Assembly (NCBI GenBank): GCA_941918925.1
Contig: OW799233.1
Coordinates: 77,937,797-78,001,796, forward strand
DNA: 64,000 nt
Reading direction: 5' to 3'
From: Phyto melanocephala
Lineage: Eukaryota; Arthropoda; Insecta; Diptera; Rhinophoridae
Part shown: positions 1 through 14,900 of the stretch, one piece after another
Numbering within the stretch: position 1 is the first letter of the stretch
Layout of the letters: each line of letters begins with the position of its first letter
The notes under the pieces: generated by a model
The model's database searches: none
What the model was told of the DNA's origin: nothing
The model's input: the letters and a program-made list of their open reading frames with translations, nothing else
Translations under genes and position numbers: made by a program

Positions 1-236
1 CCAAAAAAACTCATGTAAACATAAGTTGTTTAAAAATAATGACTTTATTTTTTTTCAAGGTTAACATTAATACAGCTTAAGTGAAGTTAAGCGATACCGT
101 TATATGATGAATGGAAAATCTGATTATGTAAACAAAAGTATGTGTACATAAGTTGTTTTGATCAATGCATTATTGATTCAAAAAACTTAAGCTAAAAGCT
201 AAGCTTTTGTAGTGCTCCAAGCGCCTTAACTCATTT

Positions 237-1371
237 CTTTCATTTTGATCTATAACTCTTTTCCTAACTCATAGATTTAAGCCATTTTCCGGGAAAAATA
301 TTCTTTCTACTAATTATACCCTTCACCTGTGGTGCACAAGGGTATATATAGCTTTGTCATTCCTTTTGTAATTTCTACAATTTTAATTTCCGAGCCCATA
401 AAGTATATATTTTCTGAAAGCTTATGAATAGAGGAGTCGATTAAGCTCTGACCGTCTGTCCGTGTCTTGGTTGAAATCAACTTTTAGAAGCAACTATATG
501 TTCCTCAGATCTGTATATGGTATAAATCTCTTTGAATTATCCAGGAATGAATCGCTATTGAAATTCAGCACAATCGCCCCATAACTTTCTGAGATATGAG
601 CAAAAAACCACGACCACCTCGTTTTTTTCACAATTACAACAACAACCTACATACATACTGGTTAAAGTAAACGTTGCATCGAATTCCAGCTGAGCCAAAA
701 AAAATTTATTTTATTTTATTTAATTTATTATTTATATTTTATTATTTCTCTTTTTAAATTTTTTCTAAAAAATTTTTTAAAATTTTTTTAAAATTTTTTT
801 TTTAAATATTTGTTTGTAATATTTTTTATTATTTTTTTTTATTTTTAATATATTTTTTTGGTATGTTTTTTACATGTATGTACATACGTATTTTATATGA
901 GATGAATGGTGATACAAACAATTGTTATTGCATGACTACACGTTGTGAAGGGTATATAAGATTCGGCACGGCCGAATATAGCACTGTTACTTGTTTTACA
1001 TTCCAAAATTTCATGGCTCTACGTTAATGCGTTTGGGCACATCAGCATTTTATTTGATGTTTGAAGGACATGTTTTTTTACCTATTCTTGCATTACGAGC
1101 TATAATTCTCTTCCTAATATTCTAATTTAGCCCATTTTGAATACCAAATAAACTTTGCGTATAAGAAAATTCTTGGAAAAAATTCCCCCTACTTTTTCGG
1201 TTCGAGCTCTATTGTGCTTTCAACAGACGGACAGACGGACGGACATAGCTAGATCGTCATAAAATTAAACCCCGATTCAGAAAATATATACTTTATGGGG
1301 TCTAAAATGGACAAACGGAATGACAAAATGAATATACCTCCATCATTTTTTTGGTGGCGGATATAAAAAGA
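237..1371 (-). mobile_element. DINE-1/mini-me-like element, subfamily B, 5' part, interrupted
   Basis: Reading from 1371 leftwards it starts with the subterminal box complementary to GGTGGCGGATATAAAAA, then the GTCY microsatellite (ACAGACGGACAGACGG at about 1220), then B-type core sequence. The core stops near 305 and resumes at about 1001, because a subfamily A copy sits inside it. Left end near 237 is approximate and the 3' hairpin end is missing. Family features (subterminal inverted boxes, GTCY run, 3' hairpin) fit DINE-1/Helentron-associated repeats. Confidence 0.7.
312..1000 (+). mobile_element. DINE-1/mini-me-like element, subfamily A, near full length
   Basis: Starts TTATACCCTTCAC, carries GACCGTCTGTCCGTG and an A/T-homopolymer tract (690-860), and ends GTGAAGGGTATATAAG, hairpin TTCGGCACGGCCGAA, then TATAGCAC and ACTTGTTTT. 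The start and GTGAAGGGTATA are inverted. It splits the subfamily B copy around it, so it is younger. No coding capacity. Confidence 0.75.
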
Positions 1372-2576
1372 TGGAAAATAAAGAACAGTTGAAAACCGAC
1401 CATCAAGTAGTAAACACGTACCGCGGACAAATAAAAACTAATTTAAGATTTCTAATTTTAAGTGCTAAATAAAAGGCAAGTATACATATGTATCTCTTGG
1501 ATAAAGTAAAGCCACTGTTTGTGTCTTATTTCAACCATGGGATCATTAGATCCTATATGTTGATATATGATCATATTTTCTGGGTACTATTTATTACCAG
1601 TACTTATATAAAATTAAAGGGTTTGACTAGTAGAATACAGCACACCATGAACAAAATTGAGATTAAGATAAAATGGCGAATACAGTTTCATTAACGCCTT
1701 CAGTATGGGTATAACACATTGCACCGTAAAAAAATTCCAAAATAAACTTTCTGATTACATTTTTTTTAAACACCAGACGGCGTCTCAAAACGAAATGGTG
1801 GATTACAAAAGCCTTCAGTAAATGTAATATACAGGTTGGGACAGAAGTCATGCCTGAGTTTAAAAATTTTATAATTTTTTTTGCTAATTAAATGCCCATT
1901 GGAAAAGTAAAATTCTACCACTTTGGTTCGTTGCATGGTTATGTAGCACAGTTCGAAGAATAAAATCTAAAAAAATAAATATTCAATATTGACACGCACG
2001 CATGACTTTTAACCCATTCTTACACGCAGGCGTGACTTTTAGCCCACCCTGTGTTATTTTTTTTTGAATAAAATTGTTTTTTTTTGAAAATCGGTTTCCA
2101 TCACAAATCTGGTCGTTTCCCATTATAAAAATAATTTGCTAGTAAAAGATCTACTGATGATCTGGTATAAGCACCAGTGAAATGCATAGAGACCAGCTTA
2201 AACCCAAAAACCAAATAAAATATTGAAAGATTAGTAAGGAGCATATCCCGAATAATCTAGTAATTTATTAATAAAAAGTATTTAATAATTTATAAAAAAT
2301 ATTTTAAATGCTTTTAATTACAGCTCAATGATAATAAATATCTTAAATTAAGTGTTGAATATAATCGGATGAAAACATCGCAGAAAAGGAAAGAAGTTAG
2401 ATTGTGTATCGATATACTACATACAAAGATATGTAAGTCGTAATACATATACATAAGTATAATATAAAATTGGTTTCGAAATTCAAAGCTGTGGTATTTA
2501 AAACATAATGAAAGGTAATAAATTAAATAACCAAATGTAGAAGACATGGAAAGCATATACATATGTATGAAGTAGA
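1372..2576. other. Upstream region of bili, no gene found
   Basis: AT-rich DNA before the bili start codon. Short ORFs have no family resemblance. A 5'UTR or promoter may lie here, but no convincing motif was found. Confidence 0.5.
1990..2048 (+). repeat. Imperfect direct repeat, two units
   Basis: Two adjacent units read CACGCACGCATGACTTTTAA and CACGCAGGCGTGACTTTTAG, about 33 bp apart, each followed by CCCA/CCC. Not part of a recognised element. Confidence 0.6.
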
Positions 2577-2944
2577 ATGGATTCCAATAAATTCTACTGT
2601 CGTAATACAACGCCTGTGTCGTCATCAACATCATTAGCAAATGGAGTCGGTACGTCAACAGTACAAGAGTATTGTGATAAAAATTTTTCTCGCAGCAGTA
2701 ATAACAGTAGTGGGAAGTCCACACACAACAACATGCGAGTCAATAACTGCAATGCTGGATATGGTAATTCTATCGGTAATAGTGCGGTTTTGTCCTCGTC
2801 AACTGCTGGCTCTTTAAATTCAAGTATAACTAACGGCGGTCATTATAACAGTACCAGTGGATCTAGCAACTACATAAACGTAATGTCAGTTCCAATGGGA
2901 ACATTACAATATCATCGAAGAAAATTAACTCCACAAGAGTATCA
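2577..2944 (+). CDS. bili: bili exon 1, Ser/Asn-rich N-terminus
   Basis: Begins MDSNKFYCRN and ends TPQEY plus two bases of a Gln codon, followed by the donor GTGAGT. It encodes about 122 residues rich in Ser, Asn, Gly and Thr, with no recognisable domain, probably disordered. An in-frame stop lies just past the donor, so splicing to 3013 across a 68-bp intron is needed to continue. Confidence 0.8.
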
Positions 2945-5900
2945 GTGAGTATATTAAAATGTTGTCATCGGTGTACCATCTTTAAATGCTTATTTATGAA
3001 ATATATTTTTAGAACTCGGTTATATCACAACACTGCCGATTACAGATGCCGTGATGATTTAATTTCTGGTAACAGTGGAAGCGCTGGAAACATAAGTGGT
3101 CGTATAAGTACAGCATCGCCGACACCATCAGTACAAGTACAAGGGCAGCAGTACATACAACAACAGCAGCATCATCATCAATCGCAAAACCAACAGCAAC
3201 AACATCATCACCATCATCACCATCAAATGCCTCAGCAAATATCTCAACATCACTACCATCACTTTAATCAGCAGCAACAAACAAATTCTATTGGATGCAT
3301 GCAACAACTACATCAGTCACAACATAATAATGCTTGTAGTCCCATTTCAGGTAATGACACTAGTGACGACACGTTAAGTTGTAGTTTAGCTTTAGGAAAT
3401 GGTCGTATGGTGGCTGCAACACAAACTCATCATAACAATAGTTGTGACCAAGTGGTCGCTCCGACATCAGTTGGAATGAACCCATTACAGCCGCAAGTAC
3501 CACCTATTTTGTACACAGTACATCGAGTAGTAACTACAGCACAAATACAAACTGCAGGCGGAAACACATTCACATCGTCGTCGAGCGTTTCTAGTGTCGT
3601 CAGTGCAGTACGAAATGAAACGGATAGTATAGGGAATGTTTTGACGCCGGTGTCTACCTCATCGAATAAAGGCTGCTTTGCTGTTGGAGATATTTCAGGA
3701 TGCTCAGCCAATAATGTTGTTGATGGAAACTCAAGCACCAATGTCACAACAACCCAATCAAACTTACATAATTCACCAGGTATGTTTTACCATAAATAAT
3801 ATTTACAAATAAAAGTTTACTCATAATATCGCATAGAATTATAGATTGCGCTTTTAACGAATAATTAACCTTTTACATTTTTGGAAAAATAAATTAAAAA
3901 ACTTAAATACTAAAATATATTTATGTATGTTATTATTTTAATCTATATATATAAAAGAGTAACGTGACTGACTGACTGATTCATCATCACACAGCCCAAA
4001 CGCAGAGAGCTAAAGACATGAAATTTGGACAATCGGTTCCTCTTTCAATGTATAGCTCCACTAAGAAGGGATTTTTGGAAATTCGTACTTTGAGGGGGTA
4101 AAAAAGGGTTAAAACGGGTAAAATCGGTAATCTTATATCTGCTAAACTAAAAATGATACAAATTAAGTTGAAAAAGTATTGTAATTTGCACAAAAAATAA
4201 GCGACAGGTGTCTGGCATTTTTTGGAATTTTCAACCCCTAAGGGGAAAAAAACGGGTAAAAACTGTAATTTGGTACTTTTTCGGTGCTCTATGTAACTTC
4301 CAAACGCATATAGCTAGGAAAAAAATTTAAACTGTTTTAAGTAGTCCGCGAACAAATATTAATAGGAATTCGGCACTTTTTTCAAATTCGCATGTATAAG
4401 AGTTTGGTACTTTTTGAACATAATTACTTTTATGCAAAAAAGAGTAGGTTTACTGACTTTAAATCATGTCTATTAAAATATGTTGTTACATAGATATTTA
4501 AACATTTTAAGCTTTGAATTTGGAACTTGGACCAAAAATGTACTTTTTCGCTTTTCTATGGTACTTTTTGTATTTTCTACGTTTATAAAGGTAGAATTGT
4601 AAAATAAAGGACTATTGATTCCAGGTAAGACTAAAAATGTTATGGGTGACCAAAAAGGTACTTTTTTGAATTTTTATGGTACTTTTTGTATTTTCAACGT
4701 TTGCAAAGCTAGAATTTTAAAATTAGTGGCTATTGATACAAAGTGAGACTAAAAATGTTATGGTCGACCAAAAAGGTACTTTCTTGAATTTTTGTGGTAC
4801 TTTTAGTATTTTCAACGTTTGCGAAGCCAGAATTTTGAAATTAGTGACAATTGATACAAGGTGAGACTAAAAATCTTATGGGCGACCAAAAAGGTACTTT
4901 TTTGAATTTTTATGGTACTTTTTGTATTTTCTACGTTTATAAAGATAGAATTATACAATCAAGGACTATTGATTCTAGGTGAGACAAAAAATGTTACGGG
5001 CGACGAAAAAGGTACTTTTTTAATTCTTATGGTACTTTTTGTATTTGCAACGTTCGTGAAGCCAGAATTTTGAAATTAGTGACTATTGATACAAGGTGAG
5101 ACTAAAAATGTCATGGGCAACCAAAAAAGTACTTTTTTGATTTTTATGATACTTATGGTATTTTGTGGGATTGTACAATGAAGGACTTTTGATTCCAGGT
5201 GAAACTGAAAATGTTATGGGCGACCAAGATGGTACTTTTTTATATTTTTATGGTCCTTTTTGTATTTTCTACGTTTATGAAGGTAGGATCTTACAATCAA
5301 GGACTTTTGATTCCAGGTGAAACTGAAAATGTTATGGGCGCCCACAAAGGTACTTTTTTGAATTTTTATGGTACTTTTTGTATTTTTAACGTTTGCGAAG
5401 CAAGAATTTCGAAATTAGTGACTATTGCAACAAGGTAAGGCTAAATATGTTATGGGCGATCAAAAAGGTACTTTTCTGCATTTAAATGAAAATTTTTGTA
5501 TTTCCTACGTTTATAAAGCTAAAATAGCATTTTTATTGTACTCTTTGTATTTTTACGTTTGTAAACATAGATTCTTAAAATTAGTGTATTTTGATCCTAA
5601 TATTATGGACGACCAAAATTACTTTTTCTCTTTTTATATATTTTGTATACATAGAATTCTGAATAAAGGTAATAATAAACCAAGTGAAAGTTTTAGTGAA
5701 GGAAAAAATTTTCCTTTTATTATTTTTAGGGTAATTTTTGCAAATTATGAATCTTAATTTTTGAAACTCAGTAGCATTGATCTTGCTTTTAGTTAGGAAA
5801 TATATGCGCGATATATCTTTACTCTACTTTTTATTTTTCTAAGTTGATTGAATCAGAGATACAAATTTTCATAAATTGAACCAAAAATATTTAATAATTA

Positions 5901-8900
5901 AAAATAGAACTTGAGTATTCAATAAATAGTAAGAACTGCGCTAACGAAGTAGCGGGTTAAATGCTAGTATTTTATAAAAGAAGAAGTAGTCGATTTAAAA
6001 GCGAGGGTAATTCAAAAATCAACACAAAAATTTATAAAAGCTTTGCATGACCAACTTTTCTTATTGATTCTAAAATGTAATTAATTACATCCTTCATGGT
6101 GAGTGTAAGGGTATATGTAGGTTTGTCAATCGGTGTAAAATTTTTACAATACAGTCAAAGCTCGGTTAAACGAATGATATATTGTCAGGCCCTTTCGTTA
6201 TATGGAATAATTCGTTATATCAAAAAGATTTATTTTATAGATTCCATCTAAAAACATGTATGTTGTCAAACCATTACATATTTTTAAAATTGTGTAACAC
6301 ATACAGAGCTCGGGGACAAACATTTGAAAAAACCAAAGCTTGAAGATTCCAGCATTCATCCAAGCACTTTTAGCATGAAGATAATTTATAGGCAAAACTT
6401 TGAGCGAGGCTTTTTAGCATTTTTAATAAGAAGAGGTTTAATATTTTATGTGCCTGAAGCATTTGCACAGAGTTGTAAAGTAACTCTTTCTTTTGATATT
6501 TCCCTTTCTGGAGCTGTAGTTTCCCCAGCATGTACTAATGTTTTGTTTGGAAGCATTTTCCAATAAAGTCCCGTTTCATCACCATTGAAAATTACACAAT
6601 GAGTTAAATGGTTCTCTCTTATAACATTTTGCAATTCTTGTTTAAATGGTTCTATTAATCCTCTATTGATGATAAGTTTTCATCGGATTCCTTAAGAAGT
6701 CTAATGCCGTATATTTTTCTTGAATCTAGCTAGCCAACCATCACTTGCGGTGAACCCTCCATTACAAAACTTGTTTTATATTTCAATGGCTTTTGCCTTC
6801 AGTGCTATTCCATTTACTGGTACAAACTTCTTCCTTTGGTTCAGAAACCAATCGAACAGCTTTTACTCCATCTTTAAGTGATCGACGGTTGTTTGATCCA
6901 TATTTGGTAGCTTCTAGGTTTAACACAATTTTATTTTTCCAATTCCAGTTTCTAGAAAATAATTAGAATTAGACGAAACAATCCAACCTATAACAAGAAC
7001 AAACTTAAATAAACTCTTACATGAAATTTCATTGCTTTCTTACTTTATTTACAAATTTTATTGCCCCTTTTATATAAATTTCCCCTATAAAAACAATCCC
7101 TATGAACATGCGCAAACACTTCACTACTCGATTTTCATACTTTTAACTCAACATCCACCAATAAATAATTTTTCCACAATCTCAATATTGTTCTTTTCTC
7201 TCATTCCGTAGATGCATCGTAATATATCGTCGTTCGTAAATTATTGTGTTCTATGTAGCGTATAAAACCTATACATATAGAACACAATAATTTACGAACG
7301 ACGATATGTAAATGTTATATCAACTCAAATAAGAATTAATTTGTTAAACTTCAGGAACGTTCACAATTAGACCAAACATACGACATTTTAATATTGCAAC
7401 ATTCCAGAATATTTGTAAACACCGCTACTGGCATGCACATCGTGAAAAGTGAAAAGTGAATTAGAACGCCACAACTACATTATTAAAAATCTACTAAACT
7501 GTTAGTTAGGAAATAAAATGATAAGGATTGATACCACACAGTGTTTCTGTTATGGCATTTCGTCAGCATATTATTGTTTTGAACTGCAACTATTTGAAAA
7601 TAGTTACGAGTGAATTTTTAATTACTATAAATTTATTTCGATATTCATTTTTTGATATCTTGTAAGTAAAGTACCTACTTTTTATACCCTTTACAGTAAG
7701 TGTAACGGTATAAATAGGTTTGTCATTCTGTGTGAAATATCTACAATATTCCTTTCAGACCCCATAAGGTATATATTTGCTGAAAGCTTATAAATAGGGG
7801 AGTCGATTCAGCATTATCAGTCTGTACGTGTATGTTTAAATCAAGTTTTCGAAGCTCCCGACATCGCCAAGACCAGTTGAGGGTATAAAAATATCAGAAA
7901 TATTCGGAAGCAGATCGGTATTGGAAATCAGCATAATTGCCCCAAACCTTTTTGAGATATGAGCAAAAAAACACGACGCTTCTGTTTTTTGCTTAGTTTT
8001 ACCATAAAAATTTACAGCCGGATAATTTATAGACACGGTTGTTACTATTTGTAGATTTGGTATTTCTATTGAAATATTTGAAAAAAATATTTTTTTTATA
8101 TTTATGGAAATTTTTCAAACTCCTAAATAATTTTTTAACACGCTTAAGATACCAAATTATAAGCGGTAATCTCAGATCAAATTTTTATAAAAAAAAAACT
8201 AAAAAATCGGTTTGAAACCAGCTGAGATATAAGCACCAAAGTGTTCTATGTTTTTTCTAACATTTACAAACGGAAATCGATATTTTTCAGTTTCTATACA
8301 ACCGAAAGAGGATCAAATAAAAAATAAACTATTAAAATATAGTCAGCTATGAAACAACAACAAAATCTAGATGGGGTACTATATTAAATAACGAATATAC
8401 ATACGAATTAAATATAGTAAATAGATACGGCTTTGTCTCCTTTAACCCCCACAATATTGGTATCAAAATAATGGGCTTGACCAGTACTATGTAATAAACT
8501 ATTATAAAAGAGTAATATCCAAGATGGCTTTTGAAACAAAATGGCGAAAAAAAATTTTTTAATCCCAACATGAAATCTGAAATCTAGGCTTAGCTGCAAT
8601 GTGGTGTTTATACCTATGTACATGACGGTAAAGGGTATTGTCATATTCGGCACGGGCGAATATAGCATTGAAAAAATTATATTGGGCCAATTCAAAGTAG
8701 ACTCTCATATTGTACTATGTCATATAATTCATATTAATATGACTAGTGACTTTGAACACCTTTTGTTAACAAATTATGTATTTAATACAAGAAAGAAGAC
8801 AAAGAGATGACGCTGTTAAAAATTGTATGTATACAGGAAAGAAGAAAATAGAAAATATTCTCACTGAGAGGTGAGAAGCGAAGAAATTCTCTCTGAGAGA

Positions 8901-11900
8901 CAGTATGGTTAAAAGTATAACAATTTCTTATACATAGGAAACAAATGTGTAAAGTCATATTATTTTTTTTGTATGGAAATTACTAAAAAAAATTTTATGC
9001 ATGCATAAAATAATATGAAATAGTACAAATATGACTGATATGCAACCACTTTGAATTGGCCCATTATCTGGAGAACTTAATATGCTAGTAAAGGTTTAAG
9101 TCAATCGAACGTATTGGAGGTGCATTAAAATAAAGGTGCATAAAATAGAAATAATTAAAAAATATAATATGTAAAAACTTTAAAAAACATTTTATATTTT
9201 TGTATGAAAGTTTATAATTTTATGAAATAAATATAACCAAAAATTATAAAAGACCTGTGCTTTTTTCTCAGTTTGTGTGTATATTAGAATTTCAAAGTTG
9301 TCTACGCTGATTATAACTTTAAACTGCCAGTAATTTTAAAGTTATGGTTACAAGTTCTGAGATATTACATACAATTTTCACAAACATTTTAAGTTTCCCA
9401 AATAAAACAAACTGGGAACTTATGTTAGTACTCAAACGTCATACAACACTGTTGACGCAGCTGTTCTTAGCCTTTGGTTTTTCATATAATTTGCAAAAAA
9501 AAAAAAACGCATTGTTTGTCAAAAATCAGTTGTTTTATTGTATGTCGCTCAAAATCAGTCGTAATTCAGCTCTGATCGGGTAAAGACCTCGTTCGTCATT
9601 GCCATTATCGTTTAAGGGCAATTCTGCCGTCCCCTTTTTTATACCCGCCACCAAAAAAAATGGTGGGGGTATATTCACTTTGTCATTCCGTTTGTAACAC
9701 ATCGAAATATCCATTATAGACCCTATAAAGTATATATATTCTGAATCAGGGTTTGATTTGATGACGATCTAGCTATGTCCGTCCGTCCGTCAGTCTGTTG
9801 AAAGCACGATAGATGTCGCACCGAAAAAGCTAGGGGGCTCAAATTTTTCCAGAATCTTTCTTATAGACAAGGTTTGAAAATGGGCTAAATCGGAATATTA
9901 GAAAGAGAGTTATAGATCGTAAAGCGAGAGTAGGTCCGTGTCCTTCGAACATCGAATAAAACGCAATTGTGTCCAAACGCATTAATATACAGTCCTGAAA
10001 CTTCAAAAATATATTTCTCGAGTCAAAGAAATATCTCTTCCCAAAAATTGCTTACATCTTTGCATTAGGAAAGGAGTTATTGATAAAAATGTACGAAAAT
10101 TTATACCGCGCAGTGTATTTTTCAGTATATTTTAAATTTAAAACCTAAAAAAAGGGACAAAATTAGATGTACGATTCTGAAATTTTGCACATTTTGTTTC
10201 TTGGTGAGGGGCTTTTCTGTAACGGAAAATCAATGTGCCACGCCCTCTTTTACGCCCACCTCCCATATAACGTTTTACCTAAAATTCATATAATTTCTCT
10301 ATTAATAAGGATTTTGGAATAATAAAGGACTATATTGAAACATCTAAGTTGTACTCATTAGCAAAAACAACTTTGACACGCCTACTTTTCATGTTATCTA
10401 CCGTTAATGAAATTTAAAAGCTCATAAAACCGAAAGAATTAGAGGTATGATGATAAAATTTGCTACGTATATCCTTCTTGTGAATGTCATTACTGTGGCA
10501 AAAAACTAAGGTGCCACGCCTTCTTTTACGCCCACCTCCCATATAACGCTTTAACCAAAATTCATATAAATTCTCCATTTATAAAGATTTTGGAATAATA
10601 AAGGACTATATTGAAATATCTAAGTTGTACTCATTAGCAAAAATAACTTCGGCACGACTATAACGCCCACTTTTCATGTTATCTACCGTTAATGAAATTT
10701 CAAAGCTCATAAAACCGACAAAATTAGAGGTATGATGATGAAAATTGCTACATATATTCCTGTAATCAATGTTATTGTTATAATGATAATATTTGTATGG
10801 TTCAATTATGTATATAACAAAATATCGGCCAAATGCACCACCTCCCCCTCCCATCCTTGGCGACACTCCTCTATCTGATGGTCTAAATTTTCAATGATAA
10901 TGTTGATGCTCAATTGTTGGGCATGATGATGAGTCGAGGTTGACTGATATTTTGCCAAACTATCTCAAAAAACAGCAATAGTTCCCATTCAACGAACTAA
11001 GAAGGCATTCACAGATTTTCTAACATTTTATACAGACCTGTTTTGCAGAAACTTAAATAGATTCGGCACAGCCGAATATAGTGCTCTTACTTGTTTTTTC
11101 TGATTTCGATAGTTTTACGTCTCACTCTCGAGTGGTAACTGTGCTTTGGTTACAGTTTTCAGACTATTTCGCAATTAACCGCGTGCTTTTATTTTTATTG
11201 GATTAACTGGAGGAGTACCAACTAAACTTAAATATTTACAACTAAAATCATATATTTTTAACTGGAGAAGTACCAATGAAATTCATTTACTTGTAACTGG
11301 AGGAGTCCCATTAGTTATTGTTTAAATGTCAGCGACTTCCTATACAATGGTATAGGTTGATTTAAATACCCAGAATCAAAGTGGGATACCCTGGTTTTTT
11401 TCTTATTTACATCTGTCAACCAATTTTAGAATAAAAAAAATTTCCCTAAAAATTGTTTTGGGGTCACACTACGACAAAGAAATATTTAACATATGTTGGC
11501 AAATATTCGCAGAGTGTGACCGTACTTTAAGGTTTTTTTATACCCGCCACCAAAAAAATGGGGGTATATTCATTTTGTCATTGCGTTTGTAACACATCGA
11601 AATATCCATTTTAGACCCCATAAAGTATATATATTCTAAATCAGGGTTTGATTTGATGACGATCTAGCTATGTTTGTCCGTCTGTTGAAAGCATGATAGA
11701 GGTCGCACCGAACAAGCTAGTAGGCTCAAATTTAGCCAGAATCTTTCTTATAGACAAGGTATTGAAAATGGGATAAATCGGAATATTAGGAAGAGAGTTA
11801 TAGCTCGTAAAGCAAGAGTAGGTCGAAAAAACCGTGTCCTTCGAACATCGAATAAAATGGAATTGTGTCCAAACGCATAAATGTAGAGTCATGAAACTTC

Positions 11901-14900
11901 AAATATATATTTTATGAGTAAAAACAATATTTTTCTCCGAAAATTGCCTAAATCTATGCATTAGAAAAGGAGTTATAGATCAAAATGTACGAAAATTTAT
12001 ACCGCACAGTGTATTTTTCGGTATGTTTAAAAACAAAAACGTCATAAAAGCAACAAAATTGGATGTACGACTCTGAAATTTTGCACACATGGCTTTTTGG
12101 TCAAATGCTTTGCTCTTACAGAAAATAAATCTGACACGCCCACATTAACGCCTACCTCCCATATAACGGTTTATCTTAAATTCATGTAATTTCTCTATTG
12201 ACAAAGTTTTTGGGAAAATAAAGGACTATATTGAAATATCTAAGTTGTATTAATTAGCAGAAACTTTATTGACACGCCTACTTTAACGCCCACTTTCATT
12301 GAAAGACTACATTTACAAAAGCATTTTAGTAGCATATCGAAGTTATAAAGGGTGTTTAAATTAAAGCACCGATGTTGAATTTAAATAAAACACAAATTAT
12401 TTAGGATATTATTACTATTTCTTTTTGTAATTATTATATTTGTATGGTTCAATTATGTATTTAACAAAATATCTGCCAAATGGCTCCCCACATCCTTGGC
12501 GCCACTCCTCTATCTGATGGTCCAAATTTTCAATTACAATGTTAATGCTCAATTGTTGGGCATGATGATGAGGCGAGGTTGACTGCTCTTTTGCCACACT
12601 ATCGCAAAACCCAGCAGTGGTTCCCATTCAACGAACTAAGAAGGCATTCACAGATTTTCTAACATTTTATACAGACCTTTTTTGCAGAAATTTTAATATT
12701 TTTTACAATTCTCCCGATTCTGGACGATCTTGAACGATTATGTTGATCAAAAGAATTACGAAGTGCACAAAATGCATTTTGATTTGAACGCTCATTTTTA
12801 TAAAAAACCTGAATAACTTTAAAACGTTGCTCATTTGCGTATCTTTCCAAATTGAGTAAGTTTGAGATTGAGAAATGTCAAGTGAAATGCAGAAAACAAA
12901 TTTAAAGACTAGGTGTAGTTCACCTTCAACATGGGCCCTTTATTATAAAGAGATTATTCCATAATGATTAGCAAAATAATAAATATTGTGCTTTAATATA
13001 CACAAAATTGGTGGTGGGTATTAAAGATTCGGCACAGCCGAATATAGTGCTCTTACTTGTTTTTATTGAAATTGAAAAATAAAAATAAAATCATTAGTAT
13101 TTTTGATCTCATAACTGAAGTACCTGTATTTTTGTGCTCATATTTGATCTCGTATCTAGAGAATAATATTTTTTTCAATAAAAAAATATTTTTACTCAAT
13201 TTATATTTTAAATTCAAGTTTTGTATTAATTTTTATAGTTTTGAAGTGTTTCTTTTACATTATAAACTATTTTATGCTTTTTAATAAAAAGTTTTTTTTT
13301 TATTAAAAACAAATTTACTTTTTATTTGTTTTGCTGCGGGATACCGGGATATCAAAAAATAAATCTCGCATATCCGGGAAACAAAAATTTTCGGAAAAAA
13401 GCCCTAGGTACAAAAAAACGGAAAATTGGTGGTGGGTACAAAAAATTCGGCACAGCCGAATATAGTGCACTTACTTGTTATAGTTCATCTTAGCTAAAAT
13501 GATCACCCACGTGTACGAAAGAGACTCCGTGTCATCATTTACTATAACTTTGGTAAATATTAGGCATACAAAGAGTTTAAATGCATATAAATATACATAA
13601 GTATTTCAAATTGCTTATTTAATTGGGTGATTCACAAGGTGTCTTATTATGTCATATTGTCCTATTGTGCTAAAATTTTACAATGGTTTGAAAATGTTGT
13701 TGTTGCTTTTCAAACAAAAAGTGTCTTATAATAATAGAACTTTGTACGCTATGTTTATTGTGCTGTCGTATTTAATAAAGGCCATGACTGACTATCAGAT
13801 TTAGTCGTTCGATATGTCAAAAATTGTATGTGTGTTTAGAAAGTGTGATAGTGTGGACAAAAAGTTCACATGTGTGACAGATTTTTTGACAAGTGTGTCC
13901 GATTTGATAATCTTTTGAAAATTTTCATAAAATAGTAGTTTCTGTGCGATCAGAGTTGCTTTTTGTAAGCAAGTATGACAATGTGGCATCCATCCCACAT
14001 TTTGTTGCGATTTTTTCATGTAGGACAGAAAACTATCAGATTTTTATTTGACATAATCGCACGACTCTGTATGATAGTCAGTCATGGCCTTAAGCAGAGA
14101 CCTGTGCTAAACGGCTAAGCCAAGCCGCAACAGTTTTTGTAAGCTCGTCGTTCGTAAATTATTGTGTTCTATATGTATAGGTTTTATGTGTCACATATGT
14201 ATAGGTTTTATGTGTCACATAGAACACAATAATTTACGAACGACGAGCTGTCGCCGTTCATTGTATAATTTTATCGGGTCGACATCCAAATTTGAGCGCA
14301 GTTGCTAATTTTTGATAACAAATCACTGGTAGCGTCAAATAAGATCGGCTAAGGACTCTGCTGTTTTTGTTTATCAAACAAAATTTAATTTATTTGTAAT
14401 TTATTTACTTGCGTTTGCCATTACAACATCTGAAATGTACTTTTCGCACAAACTGGCTATTATTTTGTTTTTTTACTTGTTTTTGGCATTATGAAAGAAA
14501 ATATTAATCTTTATAATTGTTTTACATCAGCTGATTTAAATTCAAAATAGCACACTTAATTATGAGGGGTTGTTCCCAATAGTCTTAATTTTTCATGCTA
14601 TTATTATAGGACATATGACTTTATGACACTACTGTGAATCCCCAAAATATTTTTAATTTTTAGTAATATGTAGTGGAAATCGAAAAAACGGGATACAGAT
14701 GCTTTTCCTTCGTTGCGTTTGTCAGATACATATTTTAGTCTAAAAATGCGAAATAAAAATATGTAGATCAAAAACAACGAAATCACTTAAAACTTTGATT
14801 TTTTCCGATTACTTATATAACATATTTCTTTTATTAGGTGTTAACACAAATACAAACAACTATTTTACAAGTAAATCTAAAGTTGTTACGTCTGCAGATG

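Noticed and set aside
3430..3747. 105-codon antisense ORF opposite bili exon 2
   Set aside because: Shadow of the low-complexity coding exon, with no family resemblance.
4600..5500. Tandem array considered as CRISPR
   Set aside because: The repeat is continuous with no unique spacers and lies inside a Helitron in animal DNA.
5199..5757. ORFs of 79 and 110 codons in the Helitron array
   Set aside because: Open only because the repeat unit lacks stops in one frame; the repeated peptide has no family resemblance.
9344..9583. 79-codon ORF in intron 2
   Set aside because: AT-rich, no resemblance, no splice context.
11061..11076. TTCGGCACAGCCGAA hairpins as transcription terminators
   Set aside because: They are the conserved 3' ends of DINE-like repeats, not bacterial-type terminators.
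11464..11522. GGTCACACT inverted repeat as element ends
   Set aside because: Only about 9 bp arms 40 bp apart, no target duplication.
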